From contig NZ_MKKE01000009.1 of NCBI RefSeq assembly GCF_001942305.1, positions 1 through 64,000 of the forward strand: 64,000 nt of DNA, given 5' to 3'. Made by a program: the position numbers and the translations under genes. Of this stretch, positions 1 through 10,049 are shown piece by piece. The notes beneath the pieces were generated by a model that worked only from the letters and a program-made list of their open reading frames with translations, did no database searches and was not told where the DNA came from. The number at the start of each line of letters is the position of its first letter. Position 1 is the stretch's first letter. The stretch comes from Saccharomonospora sp. CUA-673 (GTDB taxonomy: Bacteria; Actinomycetota; Actinomycetes; Mycobacteriales; Pseudonocardiaceae).

Positions 1-1085
1 GTAACGTCGCCGCTGCGGCGCCGGCGCGAATCGGCGCCGAGACGATGGCGATCGTCAAGGCCGACGGCTACGGCCACGGCGCCGTGCCGGTCGCCAGGCC
101 GCGCTGCGCGGGGCGCCACGTGGCTCGCGCGGTACTCGCTGGCCGAGGCGCTCGACCTGCGCGCCGCCGGGATCGACGTCCCGCTGTTCAGCTGGCTCGA
201 CACGCCCGACACCGATTTCGCGCCCGCGCTGGAGGCCGACATCGACGTGTCGGTCAGCTCGGCCGCCGAACTCGCCCGCGTCGCCGGCGCCGCCGCGCGG
301 ACCGGGCGGCGGGCCCGCGTGCACCTCAAGATCGACACCGGGCTCTCGCGCAACGGCTGCCCCGCCGAACAGTGGCCCGCGCTCGTGAAGACGGCCGCCG
401 CCGAACCGGACGTCGACGTCGTGGCCATCTGGTCGCACCTGGCCGCCGCCGACGAGGTCGGCGACCCGTCGATCGACCGGCAGGCCGAGCGGTTCGCCGA
501 CGCGTACGCGCTCGCGCGCGAGGCCGGGCTGAACCCGTTGCGACACCTGGCGAACTCGGCCGCCACGCTCACCCGGCCCGATCTGCACTTCGACCTCGTG
601 CGCCCCGGGATCGCGATCTACGGCCTCAACCCCGTGCCGCAACAGGAGAATCTGACGCCGGCGATGACGTTCAGCTCGCAGGTCGTGCTCACCAAGCGCA
701 TCGCGGCGGGGGAGTCGGTGTCCTACGGACTGACGTGGACGGCGAGCGAGGACACCACGCTCGCGCTCGTGCCCGTCGCTACGCCGACGGCGTGCCGCGC
801 ACCTTGTCCGGACGCATGGACGTGTGGCTCGACGGGCGCAGGCGGCCCGTGCGCGGGCGCGTGTGCATGGACCAGCTCGTCGTCGACTGCGGGCCGGAGC
901 CTGCTGGTTCGGACACTGCCGGCGAACCGGCCGTGGGGACCGAGGTCGTGTTGTTCGGCACCGGTGCAGGTGGCGGGCCCACCGCACGCGAATGGGCCGA
1001 CAAGATCGGCACGATCGACTACGAGATCGTCACCGGCATGTACCGTCCTCGCGTGCAACGCGTGTACACGGGTGGTCGGGAGTGA
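1..1085 (+). CDS. alr: Alanine racemase, 5' end outside the window
   Basis: PLP enzyme interconverting L- and D-alanine for peptidoglycan. The PLP lysine lies in AIVKADGYGHG (from base 46). The second catalytic residue, Tyr, lies in VSYGLTWTA (about 717-743). The C-terminal YADGVPR and VCMDQLVVD blocks are also present. These blocks lie in different frames: two G are missing between 96 and 112 (VAR-AALRGGATW), and one G is missing near 778, where GYADG should read. With these restored the frame is open to TGA at 1083-1085, which overlaps the GTG of the next gene. The true start lies before base 1. Identification is firm; the broken frame looks like sequence error. Confidence 0.93.
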   Translation, partial: NVAAAAPARIGAETMAIVKADGYGHGAVPVARPRCAGRHVARAVLAGRGARPARRRDRRPAVQLARHARHRFRARAGGRHRRVGQLGRRTRPRRRRRRADRAAGPRAPQDRHRALAQRLPRRTVARAREDGRRRTGRRRRGHLVAPGRRRRGRRPVDRPAGRAVRRRVRARARGRAEPVATPGELGRHAHPARSALRPRAPRDRDLRPQPRAATGESDAGDDVQLAGRAHQAHRGGGVGVLRTDVDGERGHHARARARRYADGVPRTLSGRMDVWLDGRRRPVRGRVCMDQLVVDCGPEPAGSDTAGEPAVGTEVVLFGTGAGGGPTAREWADKIGTIDYEIVTGMYRPRVQRVYTGGRE

Positions 1086-2139
1086 CGAGCGGATCCGACG
1101 ACGCCGCGGTTCGCCTCGGCGAGTTCGACGACGGCCGCGTGTCGACGGTCGCCGTCGACGACGGCACGCCGCTGTCGGTGGAGGAGGTTCCCGCGGCGGG
1201 CGGCGAACCCGCGCTCACCGTGCTCGGGGTGCACGGTTTCGCGCTCTCGCGCCGCAGCTGGCACTTCCAACGGCAGGCGCTGACCGAGCTGGCCGACCCC
1301 GCCGTGCGGCAGGTGTACTACGACCACCGCGGGCACGGCCGGTCGGCGGCCGCCGACGAGGCGACGTGCACCATCGAGCAGCTCGCCGCGGACCTGCACT
1401 CGGTCATCCGCACCGTCGCGCCGGAGGAGCCGCTCGTCCTCATCGGACACTCGATGGGCGGCATGGTGCTGATGGAACTCGCGCAACAGCGCCCGAGCTG
1501 TTCGCCTCGCAGGTGCGCGGCGTCGGCCTGCTCGCCACGGCGGCCGGCGAGGTCGGCAGCCAGGGTCTGCCGAAATCGTTGCTGTCGCGCCGGAATCCGA
1601 TCACCCGCGGCGTCGGCGAACTCGCCGGCTGGCAGCCGGGCATCGTGGAGTTCGTCCGCGCGGCGAGCGGACAGCTGGCTCGCACCGCGGTGCGTAGGCT
1701 CGCGTTCGGCAAGAACGACGTTCCCTCCGAGGTCGTGTCGTTCATGCAGGAGATGCTCGGGGTGTCGACGGTGCGGCAGTTGGCGAGCTTCGCCGACACC
1801 TTCGGCACCCACGACCGGTACGCCGCGCTCGCCGGCCTCGCCCACGTGCACACGCTCGTCGTCGGCGGCGACGCCGACCGCATCACGCCGTACGCGCACA
1901 CCGAGCGGATCGCCGACGGGCTGCCGGACGCCACGGTGCTGCGGCTGCCCGAGGCCGGGCACATGGTGCAACTCGAACGGCCCGACGAGGTCAACGCCGC
2001 CGTGCTCGAACTGGTGCGCTCGTGCGCCGACGGCAGGACGGTGAAACGTCAGGGATCGGGGCCGCGCCCCGGTTCTCGCAAGGTGGATCCGGCGACGCTG
2101 CTGGACCGGGCGAAGCGCGCGAGGTGGTGGCGCCGATGA
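1082..2139 (+). CDS. Alpha/beta hydrolase
   Basis: Serine hydrolase fold of about 352 residues. It has the HGFALSRR oxyanion region, nucleophile elbow GHSMGG (about 1447-1464), acid in GGDADRITP and catalytic His in EAGHMVQLERP. The substrate cannot be told from sequence. A C of a CCCC run is missing near 1492 (QQRPELF), moving the frame by one; both sides are clearly the same hydrolase. The GTG start at 1082 overlaps the alr stop, and its own TGA overlaps the tsaE ATG at 2136, so alr-hydrolase-tsaE look translationally coupled. This order is common in actinobacteria. Confidence 0.85.
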
Positions 2140-2594
2140 GCATCGAGCTGACGACGGCCGACGAGGCGATCGAGTTCGGCCGCAGGCTCGGCCGCGCCCT
2201 GCGGCCGGGCGATCTCGTGTTGCTGGCCGGCCCGCTCGGCGCGGGCAAGACGACCATGACGCGCGGCATCGCCGACGGCATGGGCGTGCAGGGCCGGGTC
2301 AGCTCGCCGACGTTCGTGCTGGCCCGCGTGCACGCGGCGGGCGCCGACGGCGGCACGCCGCTGGTGCACGTCGACGCCTACCGGCTCGGCGGCGATCTGT
2401 CCGAACTGGACGATCTGGACCTCGACGCCGAGCTGGAGTCGTCCGCCGTGGTCGTGGAATGGGGCGAGGGCCTCGCCGAACCCCTCACCGAGGACCGCCT
2501 GGTGGTCCGCATCGACCGCCACGCCGACGACACCCGCACCGTCACCCTCGAACCCGCCGGCACCTGGACCGACAGGGCCTCCCACCTCACGTAA
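2136..2594 (+). CDS. tsaE: tRNA t6A biosynthesis ATPase TsaE
   Basis: P-loop ATPase of 152 residues that supports TsaB/TsaD in making N6-threonylcarbamoyl-adenosine at tRNA position 37. The Walker A motif GPLGAGKTTMTRG starts near residue 31, followed by SSPTFVL, HVDAYRL and VVVEWGEG, all typical of the family. Frame intact. ATG overlaps the upstream stop (ATGA). The tsaB-rimI-tsaD group lies 5 kb downstream, separated by the malonate module; in mycobacteria these genes are adjacent. A 21-bp repeat array begins 6 bases after the stop. Confidence 0.93.
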   Translation: MSIELTTADEAIEFGRRLGRALRPGDLVLLAGPLGAGKTTMTRGIADGMGVQGRVSSPTFVLARVHAAGADGGTPLVHVDAYRLGGDLSELDDLDLDAELESSAVVVEWGEGLAEPLTEDRLVVRIDRHADDTRTVTLEPAGTWTDRASHLT

Positions 2595-2600
2595 CCCCGC

Positions 2601-2684
2601 GTGTCAGCACCCCACGTCGCCGTGTCAGCACCCCACGCGGGCGTGTCAGCGTTCTGCGTCGCCGTGTCGGCATTTCGGGTACGG
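2601..2684 (+). repeat. 21-bp tandem repeat array 1, in the 3' region of tsaE
   Basis: Four head-to-tail units of exactly 21 bp starting at 2601, 2622, 2643 and 2664. Units begin GTGTCAGC and most end CGTCGCC, with a variable middle. The last unit differs (GTGTCGGCATTTCGGG). The array starts just after the tsaE stop and ends at the stop of the convergent gene. Same family as the arrays at 25079-25183 and 25814-25897. Confidence 0.9.
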
Positions 2685-2686
2685 GG

Positions 2687-4039
2687 TCAGCGCACGATGC
2701 CGCGGGCGATGCCGAGGTCGACGACGTCCTGCGGGCGTAGGCGGAGCTGATCGGCCGTGGCGGGGACGTCGCCGGCGTCGCGTTTGAGGATCTGCGCGGC
2801 GGCCTCGGGGGAGGTCACCGAGAAGTAGGCGTCGGCGGTGATCCACATACGTTCGCTCGCCGCGAACGCCAGTGCCCCACCGGATCCACCCTCGCCGATC
2901 ACGAGGGTCGTCACGGGCACCGATGCCGAGGCGATGGCGTCGAACAGCTCCGCGATCGCCGGTCCGACGCCGGCCCGTTCGGCGTCGGCGTCGTTGGCGG
3001 CGCCGGGCGTGTCGACGAGCGTCAGCACCGGGATGTCCAGCCGCGAGGCCAGCCGCACCAACCGCGCCGCGGTGCGGAAACCGGCCGGCGTGGTGGGCGT
3101 TCCGCACTGGGCGGCGTAGGCGGTCGTCACCCCGTCGCGGTGGCCGAAACCGCACAGCACGCCGGGATCGACACCGCCGCAGCGGTCGCCGCCGATGTCC
3201 TCCCGCCACGCGAACTCGGCATCCACATAGGACTCCGCGCGCGGTCGGGTCTCGGCGCGCGCCGCCTGCACGGCGTCCCAACCCGACCGCGGCGGCGTCG
3301 TCGCCCCGAGCGGACGCGGCGGATCGACCGGACCGGCCGGCGTGGTCACCAGCCGTAGCCAACGGCCGAGTGCCCGCGGCAGGTCGGCGGGGTCGACGAC
3401 CTGGTCGACGTGCCCGGTGCGCAGCTGGCCCTCGGCGGTGTAGGCCGCGGCGTCGTCGGGACCGCCGTCGGGCCGCACCCGCGCGCCGGCGAAGCCGACC
3501 TGGGCCCCGGCGACCGCGAGCGTGACGTCGGCTCCCGCGCCGAGCGTGGCCCAACCACCGCCGGTCGCCGGGTCGCACAACACGGCGATCCGCGGCAGTC
3601 CGGCGTCGCGGGTCGCCGCGGACGCCCGCGCGATGCGTTGCAACTGCGTCAACGCCCGCATGCCCTCCTGCATGCGACTGCCGCCCGTCGCGATGAGCGA
3701 CACGACGGGCAGCCGCAGCTCACGTGCCCGCGCGAAGGCGCGTTCGATGCGGAGGCCGGTGCGTTCGCCGATCGAGCCGCCGAGGAAGCCGAACTCGAAC
3801 GCGATGAGCATCGCGTCGGTGGCGCCGCCGGGACCGGGCACGGTGCCGACGCCGCAGAGCACGGACTCGTCCTCACCGGTGCGTTCGGCCGCCCGGCGGC
3901 GGGCGGCGTCGTACCCGGACCACCCGATCGGACCGTCCACATCGGAATGCTCGATGTCGGGGTCGGCGACATCGGCGCCCGACAGCTCGGTGAACGTCGA
4001 CGTGAGGGAGCGCAGCAGCGCACGGGCGGACTCAGGCAT
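2687..4039 (-). CDS. Fused beta/alpha acyl-CoA carboxyltransferase of the malonate module
   Basis: 450 residues with two crotonase-type halves. The AccD-like N-half has IAFEFGFLGGSIGERTG, GGSRMQEGM and LCDPATGGGWATLGAGAD. The AccA-like C-half has VLTLVDTPGAANDADAE, IGEGGSGGALAFA and VTSPEAAAQIL. No zinc-finger cysteine set and no biotin domain are present. Known role of the fold: carboxyl transfer between acyl-CoA and carboxybiotin. Position behind matB suggests it acts on malonyl-CoA, either making it or running in reverse; the direction is inference. The start at 4039 overlaps the matB end by 8 bases. Frame intact. Confidence 0.85.
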   Translation of the reverse strand: MPESARALLRSLTSTFTELSGADVADPDIEHSDVDGPIGWSGYDAARRRAAERTGEDESVLCGVGTVPGPGGATDAMLIAFEFGFLGGSIGERTGLRIERAFARARELRLPVVSLIATGGSRMQEGMRALTQLQRIARASAATRDAGLPRIAVLCDPATGGGWATLGAGADVTLAVAGAQVGFAGARVRPDGGPDDAAAYTAEGQLRTGHVDQVVDPADLPRALGRWLRLVTTPAGPVDPPRPLGATTPPRSGWDAVQAARAETRPRAESYVDAEFAWREDIGGDRCGGVDPGVLCGFGHRDGVTTAYAAQCGTPTTPAGFRTAARLVRLASRLDIPVLTLVDTPGAANDADAERAGVGPAIAELFDAIASASVPVTTLVIGEGGSGGALAFAASERMWITADAYFSVTSPEAAAQILKRDAGDVPATADQLRLRPQDVVDLGIARGIVR

Positions 4040-5470
4040 GCAACGACCGCTTCAGGACCTTGCCCATGTCGTTGCGCGGCAACGCATCGAGATACCGCAC
4101 CACGCGGGGCCGCTTGTGCGGGGTGAGCAACCGGGCGACGTGGTCGACGAGCGCCGACTCGTCGGGCCGCCCGCCCGCGGGGACGACCCACGCGACGATG
4201 CGCTCGCCGAGATCGTCGTCGGGTTCGCCCGTCACCGCGACCTCGGCGACCTCGGGGTGTTCGAGGAGCGCGTTCTCGATCTCGCCCGCGCCGATCTTGT
4301 AGCCGCCGGACTTGATGATGTCGGTTCCCTTGCGCCCCACGATCTTCACGTAACCGTCGGCGTCGCGCACCGCCATGTCCCCGGTGCGGAACCACGGGCC
4401 GTCGAAGGCCTCCGCGGTCGCGTCGGGACGGTTGAGGTACTCGGTGAACAGGTTGGGCCCGTGGACCTGGATCTCGCCGACCGTCTCGCCGTCCCACTCC
4501 TCGACGGGCGCGTCGGACTCGTCGACCAGCCGCAACGCGACCCCGGCGAGGGGAACGCCGACGGTGCCCGCCTTCCGCTCGCCGTCGGCGCGCACGCTCG
4601 TGTTCATCAGCGTCTCGGACATGCCGTACCGCTCGATGACGCGTTGTCCGGTCGCCGCGCGGATGCGTTCCTGGTCGTGCACCGGCAGGGCCGCCGACCC
4701 GGACACCAGCAGCCGCGCGCCGCGCAGCGCATCGGCCAGGTCGGGCCGGTTGTCGAGCTCCTCGGCGATGCGGTGGTACATCGTCGGGACGCCGAACATC
4801 ATCGTGCCGCCGTGGGCGAGCGCGCCGGTGAGGCCGTCGAGGGTGAACGTGCCGAGGTGCCAGGCCGTGCCGCCCTGCCGCAGCGGTCCGAGGATGCCGA
4901 GGATCAGCCCGTGCACGTGGAACAACGGCAATCCGTGCACGACCGTGTCGGCCGCCGTCCACCGCCACGCGTCGGTGAGGGCGTCCATGGTGGCCGCGAT
5001 CGCCCGGCGCGGCAGGACGACGCCCTTGGGCGCCCCCGTCGTGCCGGACGTGTAGACGATCATCGCGGGCGATTCGGGATCCGGTTCGCCGAAGGTGGGC
5101 GCGGATTCGGTGGCCGGCTGGGTGTGGACGTCGATGCGGGGCACGTCGGCCAGGCCCGCGGGCAGCGTCGCGCCGGGGTCGGCGAGCACCGCGTCGGGGC
5201 GGCTGTCGGAGACGATGTGCGCCAGTTCCCGCTCGCCGATCTTCGGGTTGACCGGCACCGCGGCGACCCCGGCCGTCAGCGCGCCGACGACGGCGACCGC
5301 CGACTCGAGCGTCGGCGTCGCCCACACGGCCACCCTGCGCGCGTCGCCGAGGCGCCGGGCCGTCGCGCCCGCGACGTCGACGAGCTCCCGGTAGGTCAGT
5401 GTCCGGTCACCGAACCGCACGGCGACGTCGTCGCTGGGCGCGCCAGGGCGGGAAACAGGGGCTGGGTCAT
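4032..5470 (-). CDS. matB: Malonyl-CoA synthetase MatB
   Basis: ANL-superfamily ligase: malonate + ATP + CoA to malonyl-CoA. It has the AMP-binding loop YTSGTTGAPKG, A5 motif RYGMSETLMNTSVR (the MNTS part is typical of MatB), WFRTGDMAVRDADGY, GRKGTDIIKSGGYKIGAGEIE and catalytic Lys in NDMGKVLKR. About 479 residues. The start ATG at 5470-5468 follows GAAGGAG and reads MTQPLFPALARP. One C of a CCCC run is missing near 5437, so the first ten codons lie in another frame. The gene sits in a minus-strand set matC-matB-carboxyltransferase. Confidence 0.92.
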
Positions 5471-5542
5471 GCGATCTCCTTCGATCCGACGTCCGACGAC
5501 GATGGCGCTGCCGGCGTTGATCCACTCTCCGACACGGGCGGC

Positions 5543-6870
5543 TCATCCGAAACCCGGCACGACGAGGATCAGCCAACAGGCCAGCGGTGCCACGGCGACG
5601 ACGATCCCGCCGTAGATCATGAGTTGTCGGAAGAAGCGGTCCCGGTCGGCTCCCTCGGCGTTGGCGAGTACGAGCGCGCCGTTCGTGGAGAACGGGCTCA
5701 CATCGACGACCGTCGAGGCCACCGCGAGCGCGGCGATCATGCCGATCGGGCCGATGGTGCCTTCGGCCAGGAACGGGACGGCCAGCGGGATCAACGCGCC
5801 CATGATGCCGACCGACGACGCGAACGCGGACACGATCGCCCCGATGTAGCAGATCAACAGGGCTGCGACGAGGGGAGCGCCGACGCCGGACACCGCGTCG
5901 CCCGCGTATCCGATGGTGCCCATCTCCTCAAGGACGCCGACGTAGGTGAGCATGCCGCAGATCAGCAGCACCGTCGGCCAGGTGATGTGCTCGATGGCCT
6001 TCCTGCTCGTCGCCGGCCACACGATCGACAACAGCACGGCGAGAGTGATCGCGGAAAGGCCGACGTCGAGTTCCGCGACCAGTGCGCCGGTGACCAGGGC
6101 GACCAGGCCGACGAGCGTGGTGATCCTGGCCGGGGTGAGCCGCAGCGCCGGGGTGCCGGTGTCGGCGTCCGTGGGGCTGTCGCCAGGGTTCCGGTCTCCG
6201 CCGTCTCCGCCGTCTCCGCCGCGTGTGTCGCCGCGCCGGCCATGGCGAGTGCCCGGTCGGCCGAGCGCGACAGCTTGAGCCCACCGCAGACGACGAACAC
6301 GATGGCCGCGATGGCGAGGTTGACGATCACGCTGGCCAGGAACAGGACGATCTCGTTGCCCGGCAGGCCCTCGCGCGCGACGATCCCGTTGACGATCGTG
6401 CCGTAGATGCTGATCGGCGAGAACCCGCCTGCTTGTCCACCGTGGACGACCATGGCCCCCATGAGCAGGGGGCTGATGCCGTACTTGCGGGCGAAGTTCA
6501 GAGCGATCGGGGCGACGATCGCGACGGCTGCTGGGCTCACGGCGCCGATGGCGGTGAGCACACCGGTGACGCCGAACATCACCCACGGGATCAGTGCGAG
6601 ACGCCCGCCGACCAGGCGGATCGACGCGTGCACCAGCCAGTCGGTCGTGCCGTTGGCGCGGGCGATCGCGAACAGGTAGGTGACGCCGACGAGCACGACG
6701 AACAGGTCGCCGGGAAAGCCGGCGAAGATCGCGTCGGCATCCATGCCGGCGGCGAGGGTGCCGACACCGAACGCGGCGGCGAACGCGAGTGCGCCCATGT
6801 TGATCGATCTCGTCGTGGCGATCACGAACACCACGGCCAGGACGAGGATGGAGACGAGTTCGGCGGACAT
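5543..6870 (-). CDS. matC: MatC-type malonate/dicarboxylate permease
   Basis: Polytopic membrane carrier of about 442 residues with some ten hydrophobic segments. The N-half matches the MatC N-terminal family (MSAELVSILVLAVVFVIATT, then IYGTIVNGIVAREGLPGNE). The C-half carries STVVDVSPFSTNGALVLAN, the second ion-transporter-like repeat. Start ATG at 6870-6868 after GGGAGAT. The halves are in different frames: one base is lost in the hydrophilic linker, about 6165-6230, in or beside a repeated GGCGGAGAC tract. Located before matB and divergent from the GntR gene, it is presumably the malonate importer. Confidence 0.85.
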
Positions 6871-6933
6871 GCGGATCTCCCGTCGTTGGGCTCGCAGTCG
6901 TGGGTGCTCGCCGATGAACACCCCGGCCGACCA

Positions 6934-7025
6934 GTGGTCCACAGGACCAGTGGCTGGACCACTTTGCGGCCGACTGTGCCGCGATGTCAAGACCGGATTG
7001 GATGAGTGGATGGACCACTTTGCGG
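6934..7025. promoter_or_regulatory. Divergent promoter region with repeated GntR-type operators
   Basis: Between matC (start 6870) and the GntR gene (start 7089). TGGACCACTTTGCGG occurs perfectly at 6955-6969 and 7011-7025; with AGTGG(C/A) in front, the copies match over 21 positions but one (6949-6969, 7005-7025). A near-palindrome GTGGTCCAC lies at 6934-6942. TGGTNNACCA-like cores are known for FadR-type GntR proteins, so these are the likely operators of the adjacent regulator. Confidence 0.75.
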
Positions 7026-7088
7026 AGTCGGTCTGCTGTTAGCCTTGCCGGTGGAAGCGCAGGTCAGAGTGAACGTGAAGGGATCGCC

Positions 7089-7805
7089 GTGTCCGACGCA
7101 CTGCGGCCGATGGCCCGTCCTCGGCTGTACGAGCAGGTGCTCGACCGGTTGCGGGAGTACGTCACCGGTGCCGGGCTCGGTGCGGGCGACAAGTTGCCCG
7201 CCGAACGCGAACTGGCCCAGCGACTCGGCGTGAGCAGGACGTCGATCAAGCAGGCGATCGTCGTGCTCCAGGTGCAGGGGCTCGTCGAGGCGCGCCACGG
7301 TGGCGGCACCTATCTGGTCGCCGACACGCTCGACGCCGAACCTGTCGAGCGGCTTGTCGAACGGCGCAAACGGTTGCCCGACGTGCTCGACGCACGCGAG
7401 GCGATCGAGACCAAACTCGCCGAACTCGCCGCAGAGCGGAGGACCACGGCCGACCTCGACGCCATCGCCGCGGCACTGGACCACATGCGGCACGAGATCG
7501 CCGACGGCGGGCACGGTGTCGAGGGCGACCGGCGGTTCCACGCGGCCGTCACCGAGGCCGCCCACAGCGTGCTGCTCGCCGACTTCATGACGTCGATCGC
7601 GGATCAGATCACCGAGAGTCGCAACGAATCCCTGCGTCAACCGGGCAGGCCCACGCGGTCGCTCACCCAGCACACGGCCATCTTCGATGCCGTCAGTCGC
7701 GGTGACGGCAAGCGCGCCGCCACCGCGATGCGCCGCCACCTGCGCACCGTCGCCAAGGTGCGCCTGCTCAGCTGGAACCCGGACGCGGAGCAACCCGAGG
7801 ACTGA
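7089..7805 (+). CDS. FadR-type GntR regulator of the malonate module
   Basis: 238 residues. Winged-helix N-domain (LPAERELAQRLGVSRTSIKQAIVVLQVQGLVEARHGGGTYL, split here as residues about 35-75) and an all-helical FCD-like ligand domain (residues about 100-225) with DRRFHAAVTEAAH and LTQHTAIFDAVSRGD. GTG start at 7089 follows GAAGGGATCGCC. Divergent from matC, with repeated TGGACCAC sites between. In rhizobia a GntR protein, MatR, controls matABC; a similar malonate-responsive repressor is inferred here. The ligand is not proven. Confidence 0.87.
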   Translation: MSDALRPMARPRLYEQVLDRLREYVTGAGLGAGDKLPAERELAQRLGVSRTSIKQAIVVLQVQGLVEARHGGGTYLVADTLDAEPVERLVERRKRLPDVLDAREAIETKLAELAAERRTTADLDAIAAALDHMRHEIADGGHGVEGDRRFHAAVTEAAHSVLLADFMTSIADQITESRNESLRQPGRPTRSLTQHTAIFDAVSRGDGKRAATAMRRHLRTVAKVRLLSWNPDAEQPED

Positions 7806-7885
7806 GCCGGGCAACCGCGCCCGGTGCGAAAGGCGGTGTCGGAAGCCGGCGCAACCGGGTGGCGGGACCGTCGTACGCTCGAAGG

Positions 7886-8496
7886 GTGCTGATTCTCGCC
7901 CTGGACACCGCCACCCCCGCGGTCACGGCCGGGCTCGTGCGCCTGGTCGACGGCGCCGAGCCCGAGCAGGTGGCCGCGCGCGTGACCGTCGACCCGCGGG
8001 CGCACGGCGAGCTGCTGACGCCGCACGTGCTCGACGCCGTGGCCGACGCCGGCGTGACGCTGGCCGACGTGGCCGCCGTCGTCGTCGGCACGGGGCCCGG
8101 GCCGTACACCGGCCTGCGCGCCGGCCTGGTCACCGGCGCCGCGCTGGCGCACAGCCTCGGCGTGCCCGCCTACCCGGTGTGCACGCTCGACGCGCTCGCC
8201 ACCGACGTCGACGGGCCTGCGGTGGTCGTCACCGACGCGCGCAGGCGCGAGGTGTACTGGGCGACCTACGACGAGCGCGGGCAGCGGGCCGACGGGCCGA
8301 ACGTCGGACCGCGCGCCGACGTGCCCGAGGTCGCCGGGGCGACGCTCGTGGACCACGCCCAGCCCAGCCCTCTCGGCCTGGTCCGGGCCGCCGTGGACGA
8401 GATCCGCGCGGGCGCGAACCCGGCCCGTTGACCCCGCTGTACCTGCGCAGGCCCGACGCGGCCGAACCGTCGGCGCGGAAGCGGGTGACGACGTGA
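7886..8496 (+). CDS. tsaB: tRNA t6A protein TsaB
   Basis: ASKHA-fold partner of TsaD in tRNA threonylcarbamoylation, about 203 residues. N-terminal LILALDTATPAVTAGLV, GTGPGPYTGLRAGLVTGAALAHSLGVP and VVVTDARRREVYWATYD are family hallmarks. The last 22 residues (LTPLYLRRPDAAEPSARKR) are in another frame: one base is missing near 8427, which otherwise gives a false TGA at 8429-8431. GTG start at 7886 follows CGAAGG. The restored stop at 8494-8496 overlaps the rimI GTG. Confidence 0.92.
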
Positions 8497-8998
8497 CCGC
8501 CGTCGAGGGCCTGCCGACGACCGTGGCCCTCGAACCGATGCGTCGCCGGCACGTGCGGACCTGCGTCGCGATCGAGCAACTGCTGTTCGCCGAGGAGTCC
8601 CCGTGGCCGCCCGCCGCGTTCCACGGCGAGCTCGACCTGGGCGGCTACTACCTCGTGGCGGTCGAGGACGGCGAGGTGATCGGCTACGCGGGTCTGGCGA
8701 TCATGGGCAAACGCGGCGATCGGGAGACCAGCCTGCACACCATCGGCGTGCACCCGCAGCACCAGGGACGCGGCATCGGCAGGGCGCTGCTGCGCGCGCT
8801 GCTGGCCAAGGCCGACGCGCTGGCCGCGCCGGTGTTCCTCGAGGTGCGGGTCGGCAACGACCCCGCCATCGCGCTGTACCGCGCGCACGGATTCGAGCAC
8901 CTCGGCGTCCGCAAGGGCTACTACCAGCCTCCGGCGCCGACGCCCACACGATGGGCCGCCCCGCCGCGGCCACCCGGTCACAGGAGGACACCCACTGA
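8493..8998 (+). CDS. rimI: Ribosomal protein alanine N-acetyltransferase RimI
   Basis: GNAT acetyltransferase of about 168 residues. Acetyl-CoA loop [18 protein letters not shown] (8751-8804), then [30 protein letters not shown]. In bacteria it acetylates the N-terminus of S18; in actinobacteria it sits with tsaB and tsaD as here. One C is missing near 8931 ([12 protein letters not shown]), after which the frame ends at TGA 8996-8998, one base into the tsaD ATG. Without that correction the frame would run far into tsaD, which is not credible. Confidence 0.9.
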
Positions 8999-10044
8999 TG
9001 TCGAAGATCATCATGGGGATCGAGAGCTCGTGCGACGAGACGGGCGTCGGCCTGGTCGCCGCCCACGACGACGGCACCGTGGAGCTGCTGGCCGACGAGG
9101 TCGCCTCCAGTGTCGACCAGCACGCGCGCTTCGGCGGCGTCGTGCCCGAGATCGCCAGCCGGGCGCACCTCGAGGCGATGGTGCCGACCACGCGGCGCGC
9201 GTTCGAGGCCGCCGGGCTGTCGATGTCCGATGTGGACGCCATCGCCGTGACGGCCGGGCCCGGCCTCGCGGGCGCACTGCTGGTGGGGGTGTCGGCGGCG
9301 AAGGCGTACGCGGCGGCCCTCGACGTCCCGCTGTACGGCGTCAACCACCTGGTCGGCCACATCGCCGTGGACACGTTGCAGCACGGCCCGTTGCCGACAC
9401 CGTGCCTGGCGCTGCTCGTGTCCGGCGGGCACACGCAACTGCTGCGGGTCGACGACCTCGCGGGCGACATCACCGAGATCGGCTCCACTGTGGACGACGC
9501 GGCGGGGGAGGCCTACGACAAGGTCGCCCGGCTGCTGGACCTGCCGTACCCGGGCGGACCGCCGATCGACAAGGCCGCCGCCGACGGCGACCCGGCGGCC
9601 ATCGCGTTCCCGCGCGGCATGACCGGCCCGCGGGACGCCAAGTTCGACTTCTCGTTCTCCGGCCTGAAAACCGCGGTCGCGCGGTGGGTCGAGGGGGCGC
9701 AGGCGCGGGGCGAGACGGTGCCGGTGGCCGACGTCGCCGCGTCGTTCCAGGAGGCCGTGGCCGACGTGCTGACCGCGAAGGCCGTGCGCGCCGCGACCGA
9801 GGCCGGCATCGGCACGCTCGTCGTGTCCGGCGGCGTGGCGGCCAACTCGCGGCTCTCGAGCCTGGCGCGCGAGCGCTGCGCCGAGGCCGGCATCGAGCTG
9901 CGCATCCCGCGTCCCCGACTGTGCACCGACAACGGCGCGATGATCGCCGCCCTCGGCGCCCACGTCGTGGCGGCCGGCCACAAACCCAGCACCCTCGACC
10001 TCTCGGCCACCCCCGGCCTCCCCGTCAACACCGTCCTCCTCTGA
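8998..10044 (+). CDS. tsaD: tRNA N6-adenosine threonylcarbamoyltransferase TsaD
   Basis: 348 residues, intact. Kae1/Gcp family catalytic subunit that moves the threonylcarbamoyl group onto tRNA A37. It shows [12 protein letters not shown] at the N-terminus, VNHLVGH (metal-binding His pair), [31 protein letters not shown] and [11 protein letters not shown], all in expected order and spacing. ATG overlaps the rimI stop. Half of a palindromic repeat lies right after its stop. Confidence 0.97.
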   Translation: MSKIIMGIESSCDETGVGLVAAHDDGTVELLADEVASSVDQHARFGGVVPEIASRAHLEAMVPTTRRAFEAAGLSMSDVDAIAVTAGPGLAGALLVGVSAAKAYAAALDVPLYGVNHLVGHIAVDTLQHGPLPTPCLALLVSGGHTQLLRVDDLAGDITEIGSTVDDAAGEAYDKVARLLDLPYPGGPPIDKAAADGDPAAIAFPRGMTGPRDAKFDFSFSGLKTAVARWVEGAQARGETVPVADVAASFQEAVADVLTAKAVRAATEAGIGTLVVSGGVAANSRLSSLARERCAEAGIELRIPRPRLCTDNGAMIAALGAHVVAAGHKPSTLDLSATPGLPVNTVLL

Positions 10045-10049
10045 GGAAG

